A stretch of DNA of 64,000 nt from Pseudobdellovibrionaceae bacterium (GTDB lineage Bacteria; Bdellovibrionota; Bdellovibrionia; Bdellovibrionales; Bdellovibrionaceae). The position numbers were made by a program, and so were the translations under genes. Where the stretch lies: the NCBI GenBank assembly GCA_016785955.1, contig JAEUWH010000011.1:62001-126000 (forward strand), read 5' to 3'. Under the pieces are notes generated by a model. The model was not told where the DNA came from and did no database searches. It saw nothing but the letters and a program-made list of their open reading frames with translations. Shown piece after piece: positions 18,227 through 29,104 of the stretch (positions within the stretch are counted from its first letter, which is position 1; the number at the start of each line of letters is the position of its first letter).

Positions 18227-18727
18227 ATGAAAATATTTTTATCTTTAGTCCTATTTTATGGAGCTTTAGCTTTTGGCCAAAACCAAGGCGGACATGGCTC
18301 GACACAGCTTTTTTGCTCTGGCGACGTTTTGAAAAATACTCGAGGTCAAGAGGTTCACAAATTCAACTACAGCTTTCAGTGTCAGGACGCTTTGAAATCT
18401 ATCTCGGGACGTCTGTTCTGTGCCGAAAATGTTTTAAAAAATACCAATGGTAAAGTGGTTGAAACCTTCAACTACGGCTTTCAGTGCCAAGATACTTTGA
18501 AAAACTTGAAAGGTAATTTGTTTTGCTCTGATACAAAATTGAAAAATACCAGTGGTGATGAAGTTCACAAATTCAACTACAGCTTTCAATGTCAGGATGC
18601 TTTGAAGTCTATCTCGGGACGTCTGTTCTGTGCCGAAAATATTTTAAAAAACACCAATGGTCAGGTTGTCGAGACGTTCAACTACGGCTTCCAGTGCCAA
18701 GACAAATTAAAACAAATTCGACCATAG
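18227..18727 (+). CDS. Secreted protein of four 35-residue Cys repeats
   Basis: 166 residues. A signal peptide (MKIFLSLVLFYGALAFG) precedes four tandem 35-residue units, each beginning LFC and containing KNT.G..V...FNY.FQCQD.LK. Units 1 and 3 match each other (EVHKFNYSFQCQDALKSISG), as do units 2 and 4 (VVETFNYGFQCQDTLK), so a two-unit block of 210 bases was duplicated. Each unit has two Cys residues, probably a disulfide. The ATG at 18227 has AAGGAGA upstream. I do not recognise the family; an extracellular or surface role is likely. Confidence 0.8.
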   Translation: MKIFLSLVLFYGALAFGQNQGGHGSTQLFCSGDVLKNTRGQEVHKFNYSFQCQDALKSISGRLFCAENVLKNTNGKVVETFNYGFQCQDTLKNLKGNLFCSDTKLKNTSGDEVHKFNYSFQCQDALKSISGRLFCAENILKNTNGQVVETFNYGFQCQDKLKQIRP

Positions 18728-18732
18728 TAATT

Positions 18733-18772
18733 AAATCGACCTAGATAGGTTGATAAGGACATGGTAAGGACA
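18733..18772. repeat. Copy of the CCTAGATAGG / TAAGGAC intergenic repeat
   Basis: AAATCGACCTAGATAGGTTG (18733-18752) is followed by ATAAGGACATGGTAAGGACA. The ACCTA-GA-TAGGT core is palindromic. It lies six bases after a stop codon, in a convergent intergenic space. Confidence 0.6.
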
Positions 18773-18837
18773 TTTCGTAATAAAATTGGAGAATATTTCT
18801 ATTTTTTATAGGCGCTGGCGGCGAGCGCCTTTGAAAA

Positions 18838-19209
18838 CTATAAGTCTTTGCGGGCACACTTCGATTGAGAACAATATACCGACGGCTCGATTGCCATATC
18901 GCACGTACTCACCAGCCCGCTAGACTCGGCCGCTCTGCGCTCTAATATTTCCAGTCGCTCAGTTAACCCCGATATTTCTTTAAAATTTTGATTGTTTTTA
19001 GAAACCACTAAATAATGGCGGGGGCCACCACAAGGTTTATGACCATATGGTAATGCGACACAGTTTTGATCTGTGACACAACCAAGATCCATATTCAATT
19101 TTTCAATTTTCTTTTCTATGACCACAATATTTTCTTTGAGATCGGCTTTCGCAAAAACAAAGACTGATAATCCAAAGATCAAAAACAAAGCTACGTTACG
19201 TTTACTCAT
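18838..19209 (-). CDS. Small secreted Cys-rich protein with CGGP motif
   Basis: 123 residues: a signal peptide (MSKRNVALFLIFGLSVFVFA), a short helical stretch (about 25-45), then a Cys-rich domain containing GCVTDQNC, YGHKPCGGPRHYLVVS (about 55-70) and C-terminal Cys residues (STCDMA, VYCSQSKC). The CD..C....YG.K.CGGP..Y pattern is one I have seen in small exported proteins of several proteobacteria, without a known function. Six Cys residues suggest three disulfides. It converges on the Cys-repeat gene. Confidence 0.7.
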   Translation of the reverse strand: MSKRNVALFLIFGLSVFVFAKADLKENIVVIEKKIEKLNMDLGCVTDQNCVALPYGHKPCGGPRHYLVVSKNNQNFKEISGLTERLEILERRAAESSGLVSTCDMAIEPSVYCSQSKCARKDL

Positions 19210-19336
19210 AAAACCTCCACGCCAATCAAACCGACATTTTCCACCACCATCGCTTCTATCTCCAACACTATGTATCCTCCCTTGATATATAAAACTCTAA
19301 TTCAAATTATTTGCAAGTCACGATATTAGTCAACTT

Positions 19337-19364
19337 CTGGTCGCATTGAACTGGTCGCATTGAA
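19337..19364. repeat. Tandem 14-base repeat
   Basis: CTGGTCGCATTGAA occurs twice head to tail (19337-19350, 19351-19364) in the spacer upstream of the S46 peptidase gene. A near-tandem AGACTAG pair follows. Confidence 0.8.
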
Positions 19365-19461
19365 CTTAAAGACTAGAAGACTAGTTCGCAGTATCACCGC
19401 CTTGCTTATCCCTTTTGTTTATGATTTCCTACATTCTCATTAACTAAATATAAGGATTGTT

Positions 19462-21510
19462 ATGAATTTTTTTGTTTTATTCTTTAGTTTTTTCATCGCC
19501 TTTTTGGCGGCGGCGGATGAAGGTATGTGGACGTTCAATCACTTTCCCTCTGAGCAAGTCAAAGCCAAATATAAATTCGATGTAACCAAAGAATGGCTCG
19601 ATCACGCACGCTTATCGTCAGCTCGCCTGGCCGACGGATGTTCAGGTAGCTTTGTATCTAGTCAAGGTTTGGTGATGACAAATCACCACTGCGCCCATTC
19701 ATGCATTGAGCAATTGTCTAAATCAGGAAAAGACTACGTCGCGGATGGTTTTTTCGCCACAAATTTGAAAGATGAACTCAAGTGCCCAGAACTTGAAATC
19801 AACAAACTGGTCGAAATTCTTGATGTCACCCAAAGAATTCGTACCAAAACTGTGAACCTAAAGGGTAAAGAGTTTAATACTCAACTAAAAGCCGTAATGT
19901 CTGAAATTGAAAAAGACTGCTCGGGAACATCAGAGACTATTCGCTGCGATGTTGTGACTCTGTATCATGGCGGTCAATACCATCTTTACAAGTACCAACG
20001 CTATCAAGATGTACGCATGGTGTTTGCGCCAGAACTGTCAATCGCATTCTTTGGCGGTGATCCCGACAATTTTAATTTCCCTCGTTATGCATTGGACACC
20101 ACGTTCCTACGCATCTATGAACAGGGAAAACCATTGCAAACTAGTGACTACTTCAAATGGTCGATGGAAGGCGCCATTGAAAACGAGCTTACGTTTGTGA
20201 CCGGGCATCCGGGTCGCACCTCGCGACTGCTGACGATTTCAGAGTTAGAGTTTGTTCGTGATGTACGCTTAGTTCATGAATTAATCTATCGCTCCGAGCT
20301 GCGCGGTATGCTGACGCAGTTCCAGCAACGTGGAAAAGAACAAAAACGCTATTCTACTTCGGAATTATTTTATACCGAAAATGGAATCAAAGCCATGAAA
20401 GGTCAGTTACTGGCCCTTCAAGACCAAAGTTTTTTCGCCTCGAAAATAAATGACGAAAAGCAACTTCGTCAAAAAATCAATGCCCATCCAAAATGGAAAA
20501 AGGAATACGGTTCCGCGTGGGATGACATGGCCAGTGCCTACAAAGATCTACGCAACATCTACGAGGCTTATCGCTATATGGAACGAGATCGTTATCGATC
20601 GACTTTGTTTACTATTGCTAAAAATCTGGTGCGGGCAGCAGGGGAACTTCCCAAACCGAATGAGCAGCGATATCGCGAGTTTGCGGAATCTGGATTGCCA
20701 CAGTTCAAACAAAATCTGCTTTCTTCGGCTCCCATCTATGACGACCTCGAAATCGAAAATCTGACATTTGGTCTAACCAAAATGCGTGAAACACTAGGAC
20801 CCGATCATGCCTATCCTAAAAAACTTCTGGGTAATAAATCTCCACGAGAGATGGCCGAGTATTTGATAAAAGGCACGAAACTGAAAGATGTCTCTGTTCG
20901 CCAAAAATTATTTGATGGTGGCCAAAAAGCAATCAATGAATCTAAAGACCCATTGATTCAACTGGCTCTTTTACTGGATCCCGATACACGCGCCGTTCGT
21001 ACAAAATACGAGGATGATATCGAAGGACGAGTTAAACAAGCCAGTGAAAAAATCGCTCAAGCCATGTTCGCAGTTTACGGATCAAAGCGATATCCCGATG
21101 CCACATTTACCTTACGCATGTCCTATGGCCAAGTGAAAGGCTATGAACAGAAGGGCGAGTTCATAAAACCCTTTACTAACATTGCAGGCGCTTTTAACCG
21201 TCACACGGGCAGCGAACCCTTCACCCTTCCAAAAACGTGGTTGAACGCCAAATCTAAGCTGGATCTAAATACAAAATTTAATTTTGTCTCCACAAACGAT
21301 ATTATTGGTGGGAACTCGGGCTCACCCGTCATAAACCAAAAATCTGAAATCGTCGGCTTGATTTTTGATGGCAACATTCAATCTCTGGGTGGAGATTTTG
21401 GTTTTGATGCTCGTGTAAATCGCGCCGTTTCGGTAGACAGCTCAGTTATTGTAGAAACACTAAATAAAATTTATGGCGCTGGACGCATCGTTAACGAGCT
21501 AGGAAAATAA
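19462..21510 (+). CDS. S46 family dipeptidyl-peptidase (DPP7-like)
   Basis: 682 residues, a usual length for S46. A signal peptide (about 1-18) precedes the chymotrypsin-like N-terminal half with the catalytic His in MTNHHC (His75/76), the Asp region FFGGDPDNFNFPRY at about 197, a helical cap in the middle, and the nucleophile in GGNSGSPV (Ser619). Family members remove dipeptides from the N-terminus of peptides in the periplasm. The residue 18 after the Ser is Gly637 (FDGN), as in DPP7, and not Arg as in DPP11, so hydrophobic P1 residues are predicted. A predator or proteolytic lifestyle would use it to finish digesting prey protein. Confidence 0.92.
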   Translation: MNFFVLFFSFFIAFLAAADEGMWTFNHFPSEQVKAKYKFDVTKEWLDHARLSSARLADGCSGSFVSSQGLVMTNHHCAHSCIEQLSKSGKDYVADGFFATNLKDELKCPELEINKLVEILDVTQRIRTKTVNLKGKEFNTQLKAVMSEIEKDCSGTSETIRCDVVTLYHGGQYHLYKYQRYQDVRMVFAPELSIAFFGGDPDNFNFPRYALDTTFLRIYEQGKPLQTSDYFKWSMEGAIENELTFVTGHPGRTSRLLTISELEFVRDVRLVHELIYRSELRGMLTQFQQRGKEQKRYSTSELFYTENGIKAMKGQLLALQDQSFFASKINDEKQLRQKINAHPKWKKEYGSAWDDMASAYKDLRNIYEAYRYMERDRYRSTLFTIAKNLVRAAGELPKPNEQRYREFAESGLPQFKQNLLSSAPIYDDLEIENLTFGLTKMRETLGPDHAYPKKLLGNKSPREMAEYLIKGTKLKDVSVRQKLFDGGQKAINESKDPLIQLALLLDPDTRAVRTKYEDDIEGRVKQASEKIAQAMFAVYGSKRYPDATFTLRMSYGQVKGYEQKGEFIKPFTNIAGAFNRHTGSEPFTLPKTWLNAKSKLDLNTKFNFVSTNDIIGGNSGSPVINQKSEIVGLIFDGNIQSLGGDFGFDARVNRAVSVDSSVIVETLNKIYGAGRIVNELGK

Positions 21511-21587
21511 AGGAATCAAACTGGGGCCCAATATTTTGGCTTAGTGATTGCCTTACTCCCTGACTCATCCTGCAAACTATAATTTTT

Positions 21588-22154
21588 TTACGATCGAATG
21601 GAAATACAGAGCACCAGACCCTGGCGCTCTGGTGTTTGCATCACAACATCACCCGGACCTTCAAATCGCAGGAAATCACCATCTCCAAGCTCAATTTCAT
21701 CGCACGCCACCACGCCTTTTAGGGATGTAATAAAATGGATCCCTTGATCCATTTCCCATCGCGCGCTCCTTGGCAATTCAACAATATCCATCCGACACTG
21801 ACAGCTATCACGCTTATAAATAATACCAAGATCCTCGACAACTTTTTTTACGAGCGAGCATTGAATCTGATCTTCACCTCGAAATGAATGCACATGAAAG
21901 GGTGGCAGATACAAATCATTTAAAATCAACCCATCCCCCGATAAAACTACCAACTTCCGATCATAACCCGTGAATTCAGAAAATTGATTGTCGGCTTCAA
22001 TTCGCGCACAGCTTAAACGCCACAAAAAATTACCTTTGGCAAAATCACTTCCTGGCGGATAAACTTCAAGCTCGGTCGTGATTCCTAAACCATTCTTCCA
22101 AGACATACGTGGACATTGACTAATACGAACTACTCTTTTTATAAAATCCTCCAC
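21588..22154 (-). CDS. HutD/Ves family cupin-like protein
   Basis: 188 residues of the HutD family: MSWKNGLGITTELEVYP (about 18-34), FLWRLSCARIEADNQFSEF (about 43-61), LVVLSGDGLIL and a second cupin-like half. HutD proteins lie next to histidine-use genes in many bacteria and may limit urocanate accumulation; no hut genes are near here, so this copy could act like E. coli Ves, of unclear role. The start is a GTG at 22154 directly after the stop of the phosphoesterase gene, without a good ribosome site of its own, which implies translational coupling. Confidence 0.85.
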   Translation of the reverse strand: MEDFIKRVVRISQCPRMSWKNGLGITTELEVYPPGSDFAKGNFLWRLSCARIEADNQFSEFTGYDRKLVVLSGDGLILNDLYLPPFHVHSFRGEDQIQCSLVKKVVEDLGIIYKRDSCQCRMDIVELPRSARWEMDQGIHFITSLKGVVACDEIELGDGDFLRFEGPGDVVMQTPERQGLVLCISIRS

Positions 22155-23267
22155 TTATACAAGCTTAGCTAAAGTGATTTCCGATGCAATCCCAAAACGG
22201 TTCGCCGGTCCCCAATATCCCGTACCGGGATTTACATAAATCCACAGTTTATCGTGCTGATATAAACCACGATAAAATTTATGCACAAATGGAATAAATA
22301 AACTGAACGGAAAAAACTGCCCAGCATGAGTATGCCCGGAAAACTGAAGATCAAAGCCATGTTCAGCTGCTGCCAGATATGGATCTGGCCGATGAGACAA
22401 CAGTATGTTAATTGAACCCGAATCAGAAGGCGACTTCGCATCGCTAATGTTCGGCCGATGACTCTTGATAAAATGCTCACCCACAGGATCATGAATGCCC
22501 GCGATCAATACAGACTGCTGACCGACGATGATTCTATGATGACTATTCATCAGAATTTGAATACCTAGCTTTTCCAATTCTGGTAATAAGGCCTGGATCC
22601 CCCAATAGTATTCATGATTTCCAGTCACATAAAAAATTCCGTATTTGGCTTTTAATTGACTCAATGGCTGCAAATGCCTTTTCACGGATTCCGTATGCGC
22701 ATCCACTAAATCACCAGTTAACACAATCAAATCTGGCTCAAGTCCATTTGTGCGTTTAACCACCTTACGAACATAACGTCCACGTATAGTGGGACCAATA
22801 TGCAAATCGCTAATCTGAGCAATTTTAAAATTCTTTAAGTCTGCAAGATCATTTGCCAGCGGGATATCTACTTTAACTATTCTTGGACCAAATACGGCAC
22901 TAACAAATCCAAGGAACACCATCATCAACGCAGCCCAAAAAAGCCCCAAATGAATATCATGGTTTAAAAAATTTTCCTGTCCCACGATCAACGAATAGAG
23001 ACCAAAGAGAATATCTACCGGTATCGTTAGCAAAGCAAATGTGGCCCAAAAACCGATAAATAGAAAACCGATCCAGGTAACAATGTTAAACCACAACCGA
23101 TCAAAAAGAGATGGACGCGATCGCCCAAATTGCATTGTCACAATAACCGTCAGAAAAAATAGCCCACAAATCCCCACCATCAGAAATGGTTGAGACGGAC
23201 GCAACTGAATCGCCTTATAACAACTGTAGAAAAAAAGGGCCAATAAAATAGAAATTACTCGTATCAT
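22155..23267 (-). CDS. Membrane-anchored metallophosphoesterase (YkuE-like)
   Basis: 370 residues. The N-terminal 130 residues hold four hydrophobic segments (about 1-15, 28-45, 60-80 and 107-125). The calcineurin-like phosphoesterase domain follows with all metal motifs: ISDLHIGP, LTGDLVD, VTGNHEYYWG, LLSHRPD and FSGHTHAGQ. This is the layout of membrane YkuE/YaeI-type enzymes, some of which attack UDP-2,3-diacylglucosamine or other membrane phosphoesters. The active site should face the cytoplasm or periplasm depending on topology, which I cannot decide. It is first in a two-gene unit with the HutD-like gene. Confidence 0.88.
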   Translation of the reverse strand: MIRVISILLALFFYSCYKAIQLRPSQPFLMVGICGLFFLTVIVTMQFGRSRPSLFDRLWFNIVTWIGFLFIGFWATFALLTIPVDILFGLYSLIVGQENFLNHDIHLGLFWAALMMVFLGFVSAVFGPRIVKVDIPLANDLADLKNFKIAQISDLHIGPTIRGRYVRKVVKRTNGLEPDLIVLTGDLVDAHTESVKRHLQPLSQLKAKYGIFYVTGNHEYYWGIQALLPELEKLGIQILMNSHHRIIVGQQSVLIAGIHDPVGEHFIKSHRPNISDAKSPSDSGSINILLSHRPDPYLAAAEHGFDLQFSGHTHAGQFFPFSLFIPFVHKFYRGLYQHDKLWIYVNPGTGYWGPANRFGIASEITLAKLV

Positions 23268-23385
23268 GGGTCCATACTAACACCAATTGCTTCCCACACA
23301 ATCTTAGATTCCAAATCTGTGTTCTTTCATGAACTGTAAGAAAAATTTAAAAATATACCGAATTTGCCCCAGAAAAACTAGACTC

Positions 23386-23414
23386 TTGCGTTTTCAAAAC
23401 ACCAGAGTTATCTC
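23386..23414 (+). promoter_or_regulatory. Promoter candidate for the hybrid kinase
   Basis: TTGCGT (23386-23391), a 17-base spacer and TATCTC (23409-23414). The transcript would begin only about five bases before the ATG at 23426, again close to leaderless. Confidence 0.35.
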
Positions 23415-23425
23415 ATTTTTCGGTT

Positions 23426-24634
23426 ATGTTGTACGAGGAAAAAATTGAACTTACTGAAGAACAAAAAAAACTGAACGAGCTGGCTAACCAGGCCAAGCAC
23501 GATTTTTTGACATCCATGAATCACGAGCTTCGCACGCCGCTAAATGCCGTCATGGGATTCTGCCAAATGCTGGATGGAACATCGCTGGACAAAGAACAAA
23601 TCAACTTGGTCCGCGGCATTCATCGTTCTGGAGAATTACTTTTGAATCTGATTGAAAACATCTTGGATATTTCTAAATTCGAAAAAGGCACTGACAACTT
23701 TGAAACTATCCCTTTTTCAATAAATGAACTCATGGCCGAAGTCATTGATCTATTCCGTCCCCAAGCCAATGCCAAAAACATTACGCTTTCGTATAACGTG
23801 TGCTCTGAGGCCTCTCGGAATGTCATTGGCTCTCCCACTCGCCTTCGACAAGTCCTAGTAAATTTGATTGGTAACGCAATTAAATTCACATCGTTTGGTC
23901 AAGTGTATGTCCGTGTAGAATCAGAACCAGCTAAAACCGAAGGCAGCACGATTTTTCGATTCTCGGTGGTGGACACAGGCATCGGGATTCGCGAAATAGA
24001 TCAACATAAAATATTTCAAAAATTTTCCCAGGCCGAAACTGGTTACACACGACGTTTTGGGGGACTTGGTTTGGGGCTAGCCCTGTCTAAACAACTCGTT
24101 CATATGATGAATGGAGAAATTGATTTCGAAAGTCAATATGGTGAAGGCTCTGTCTTTTGGATTCGCTTACCAATGAACTTCACTCGGCAGATATCACAGT
24201 GGCCAGGGCACACTCGTCGCCAGAACTGGCTTGCACGATCCGTTCAAAAGAAGAAATTAAATATCATGGTGGTTGATGACAGCAATGACAGTCTCATGGT
24301 CGCTGGACTTTTCTTGAAACGCCTGGGGCATTCATGCGAGCTTGTCACCAGCGGTGCCGACTCGCTAATGAAGCTAAAAATAAAACCATTTGATTTAATT
24401 TTAATGGATTTGCAAATGCCAGAAATGGATGGCTGTCAAGTAACTGAAAACATTCGCCAGTCAGGCAATAGGATTCCCATCATTGCATTAACCGCAAATG
24501 CGCTGGAAGACGATATCAAACGTTGTTACGCCTCTGGAATGAACGACTACCTCTCAAAGCCCATACTAGTCGATAAGTTAAACACCATGCTTGAAAAATG
24601 GAGCCCTCAAATCTCACTGCTGAAGACTCAATAA
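23426..24634 (+). CDS. Hybrid histidine kinase without a sensor domain
   Basis: 402 residues. HisKA comes almost at once (HDFLTSMNHELRTPLNAVMG, phospho-His33), then the ATPase with N box (LIGNAIKFT), G1 (DTGIGI) and G2 (GGLGLGLAL). A receiver follows with VVDDSND, phospho-Asp328 in LMDLQMPEMDG and the conserved Lys378. There is no membrane segment or PAS/GAF domain before HisKA, only a short helix. Either it is driven by a partner protein, or the true start lies further upstream; a stop about 30 codons upstream in frame argues against a large missing domain. The output is probably phosphotransfer to a separate partner, not seen nearby. Confidence 0.88.
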   Translation: MLYEEKIELTEEQKKLNELANQAKHDFLTSMNHELRTPLNAVMGFCQMLDGTSLDKEQINLVRGIHRSGELLLNLIENILDISKFEKGTDNFETIPFSINELMAEVIDLFRPQANAKNITLSYNVCSEASRNVIGSPTRLRQVLVNLIGNAIKFTSFGQVYVRVESEPAKTEGSTIFRFSVVDTGIGIREIDQHKIFQKFSQAETGYTRRFGGLGLGLALSKQLVHMMNGEIDFESQYGEGSVFWIRLPMNFTRQISQWPGHTRRQNWLARSVQKKKLNIMVVDDSNDSLMVAGLFLKRLGHSCELVTSGADSLMKLKIKPFDLILMDLQMPEMDGCQVTENIRQSGNRIPIIALTANALEDDIKRCYASGMNDYLSKPILVDKLNTMLEKWSPQISLLKTQ

Positions 24635-24787
24635 ATTCCAAAGTCTAGTTAACCAAAACGATCGCCATCTCTATAGCGGCATATAGGTTTACATTTCCAT
24701 ACCTAGACGTTTTTGAAAACAATTTACCGTATACTCGACGTGTACCCAGTGCTATCTTTATCCTATCTCCTCCGAAGAAGGTTTTTC

Positions 24788-26020
24788 ATGTCACACTCGT
24801 CTTTAGATTCCAATAAGTTTACAAGTTACCAAGTTTTTGTGATTGCGATTCTGGCATTTTTGCAATTTACCATCATATTAGATTTTATGATTATGTCCCC
24901 ACTGGGTGCGATCTTGATGCCAGCTCTGAATATTACACCCGCACAATTCGGAACTGTCGTATCTGCCTATGCCATCAGTGCCGGCTTTTCAGGTTTTTTG
25001 GCGGCGGGTTTCGCCGACCGATTTGACCGTAAAAAGCTTCTTCTGTTTTTCTATGCCGGTTTTGTAATTGGCACATTGTTTTGCGGTCTTGCCCCTAGCT
25101 ATTATTTTTTACTAGGCGCACGCATATTTACAGGAATCTTTGGCGGGGTGATCGGCTCGATTGTTATGGCCATCTCGACGGATCTTTTTCCATTTCAAAT
25201 GCGCGGACGAGTTATGGGTTATTTACAAACCGCATTTGCCGCCAGCCAAATTTTGGGAATTCCGGCTGGACTATTTTTCTCGAACCATTGGGGTTGGCAT
25301 TCACCTTTTATGATGATCGTTGGTGTTAGTACCGTTGTTGGTGTGGTCATTGTTGTATACTTAAAACCTGTCAATGCTCACTTGAATCAAAAAAATTCCG
25401 AGAATGCTTTTTCACATTTGGTTAACACCCTCAAAAACACAAAATATATTTTGCCGTTCATAACCACAGGTCTATTGAGTTTGGGTGGCTATATGCTTAT
25501 GCCATTTAGTAGCGCCTTCACCGTACATAATTTAGGAATTACGATTGATAAATTGCCCTTAATATATTTACTGACGGGTATCGCCTCGATGTTCATCGGT
25601 CCCCTGATTGGCAAAGCCGCCGACACGTTCGGCAAGTTTCAAGTATTTGTTTTTGGTTCCGTGGTTAGTATCGTTATGGTTCTTATCTATACAAATCTAG
25701 GAATCACTCCCCTACTGGCTGTTGTCTTGGTAAATGCCGTTATGTTTATCGGCATATTCTCACGCATGATTCCCTCACAAGCATTGATGTCCGCGATTCC
25801 TCGTCCCGAAAGTCGTGGTTCATTTATGGCAGTTAGTGCCTCTCTCCAGCAATTTGCAGGTGGCATCGCCTCGTTACTGGCTGGCCTTATCGTCGTTGAA
25901 GGTGCCGGCGGAGTTTTAGAACACTTTGACACTCTTGGTTACATCATCGTTGTTACAACATTAGTCACAATGGCAAACATGTACATCATCAACCGGCGGA
26001 TTAATCAACCCACCACTTAA
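24788..26020 (+). CDS. MFS transporter (AraJ-like exporter)
   Basis: 410 residues with about 12 hydrophobic segments and the MFS motif A after the second (GFADRFDRKKLLLFF, about 75-88). It resembles sugar or drug efflux proteins of the AraJ/Bcr type (FLQFTIILDFMIMSPLGAIL in helix 1). The substrate cannot be read. The ATG at 24788 is chosen because GAAGAAGG stands just upstream and the protein then starts like its relatives; an earlier in-frame start would add 25 unlikely residues. It converges on the dienoyl-CoA reductase gene. Confidence 0.88.
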   Translation: MSHSSLDSNKFTSYQVFVIAILAFLQFTIILDFMIMSPLGAILMPALNITPAQFGTVVSAYAISAGFSGFLAAGFADRFDRKKLLLFFYAGFVIGTLFCGLAPSYYFLLGARIFTGIFGGVIGSIVMAISTDLFPFQMRGRVMGYLQTAFAASQILGIPAGLFFSNHWGWHSPFMMIVGVSTVVGVVIVVYLKPVNAHLNQKNSENAFSHLVNTLKNTKYILPFITTGLLSLGGYMLMPFSSAFTVHNLGITIDKLPLIYLLTGIASMFIGPLIGKAADTFGKFQVFVFGSVVSIVMVLIYTNLGITPLLAVVLVNAVMFIGIFSRMIPSQALMSAIPRPESRGSFMAVSASLQQFAGGIASLLAGLIVVEGAGGVLEHFDTLGYIIVVTTLVTMANMYIINRRINQPTT

Positions 26021-26071
26021 ATGCTTGTGCATTTAAAAACGCGCCACCAAATGGCTCAGTTTCTTGCTTTC

Positions 26072-28156
<2,085 letters not shown>

Positions 28157-28208
28157 TTATTTTATACCGACTAGAGATACGCGCCGGAAAGATTCAAAAA
28201 AATAAAAA

Positions 28209-28814
28209 CTACGGACAGGTAACTTGCTGACCAGTCATATCACTGATCATTGTCTGCCCCGAGCAAAGACTACCAGAACAGTAAATTCTGACATAGGCAC
28301 CAGCACCATAAAATTTTGTATGCCAGCCTTGACATGTATTTGCATTGTAACCAGTCACGCCAGCACAGTACTGATAGCTTACCCACTGACCAGTGTATGT
28401 ATGCATACAATTATTACCAACAATTTGAAACATTCCGTTCATGCCCGTTGCTCCGGGCTGGCACAGCTGATTTCCAACAACATTGTTATTAACATCTAAG
28501 CATTGAGTTCCCGTCCAGCGGTAATTACTATTTCCGATTTGTGAGACGCCATTCATATTACAAAATGACTGGGACACCTGCGCACCATTGGCATCGATAC
28601 ACGTTACACCATTCCAACGATATCCGCCATTAATCACAACGTTGGAACACAAACTCGCGGCCACCGGTTGATTCGTAGTTAAATCATAGCATGTACTGCC
28701 ATTATATCCATACTGAGTTGCCACGGGAGCAGGCGCAGGATCGCTGCCTTTCTTATCACAGGCGATCATCGTTACAATCAGCATACCTAGTGCTAGTTGA
28801 GCTAGTTTTTTCAT
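28209..28814 (-). CDS. Small Cys-rich lipoprotein with internal repeats
   Basis: 201 residues. MKKLAQLALGMLIVTMIAC is a lipoprotein leader. The mature part repeats a short unit of about 35-45 residues: YGYNGSTCYDLTTNQPV, YRWNGVTCIDANGAQV and YRWTGTQCLDVNNNVV, each followed by a second Cys (LC, FC). The C-terminal third is more divergent and has six further Cys residues. This repeat type is frequent in Bdellovibrio small lipoproteins, with no known function. AGGAGA precedes the ATG. It is monocistronic. Confidence 0.75.
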   Translation of the reverse strand: MKKLAQLALGMLIVTMIACDKKGSDPAPAPVATQYGYNGSTCYDLTTNQPVAASLCSNVVINGGYRWNGVTCIDANGAQVSQSFCNMNGVSQIGNSNYRWTGTQCLDVNNNVVGNQLCQPGATGMNGMFQIVGNNCMHTYTGQWVSYQYCAGVTGYNANTCQGWHTKFYGAGAYVRIYCSGSLCSGQTMISDMTGQQVTCP

Positions 28815-28992
28815 ATAATCTCCTACTCCATTTAGTATTCAGAATAATATTCATACACACTTCGGGACCTTAACCGAAGTCGATCATAGCTCAATTCATT
28901 CAAAATTTAATGTGTAAAAATAGTGGACAGAAGTAATTACATCTTTAAGCAAATTCGCTGACTTTTTTTGGCTCTGTTATTCGCTCTATAGG

Positions 28993-29010
28993 TAAGGACA
29001 GTAAGGACAG
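28993..29010. repeat. Tandem TAAGGACAG pair
   Basis: TAAGGACAG at 28993-29001 and 29002-29010, just after CTATAGG. The unit also follows the CCTAGATAGG repeat at 18753 and, as TAAGGACA, at 14570. Confidence 0.6.
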
Positions 29011-29085
29011 CCCAACACTGGCCAGGGAGGATCCTGGCCGGAATAGTGACATCGCATCAGCTATTCATATTAAAAAATGTTGGGC
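29010..29085. ncRNA. Candidate three-way-junction RNA or structured 3' UTR
   Basis: Closing stem GCCCAACA (29010-29017) pairs with TGTTGGGC (29078-29085). Inside, CTGGCCAGG (29018-29026) pairs with CCTGGCCGG (29033-29041, one wobble) around GAGGAT. AATAG (29042-29046) pairs with CTATT (29061-29065). A purine-rich A tract joins back. It lies 3' of the hibernation factor gene and could be its 3' UTR on the minus strand. No homologous family is known to me. Confidence 0.4.
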
Positions 29086-29104
29086 CTATTTATTGAATTA
29101 AATG

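Larger units (their letters stand above)
28815..29104. other. 290-base region with repeat and structured element
   Basis: No gene. It holds two tandem copies of TAAGGACAG and a possible three-way RNA structure, listed separately. Confidence 0.5.

Noticed and set aside
18306-18720. Regular repeats that could suggest a CRISPR array
   Set aside because: The repeats are contiguous 105-base coding units in one frame with no spacers; they encode the Cys-repeat protein.
19337-19364. Tandem 14-base repeat as a regulator binding site
   Set aside because: It is an exact head-to-tail duplication with no symmetry and no third copy; replication slippage explains it.
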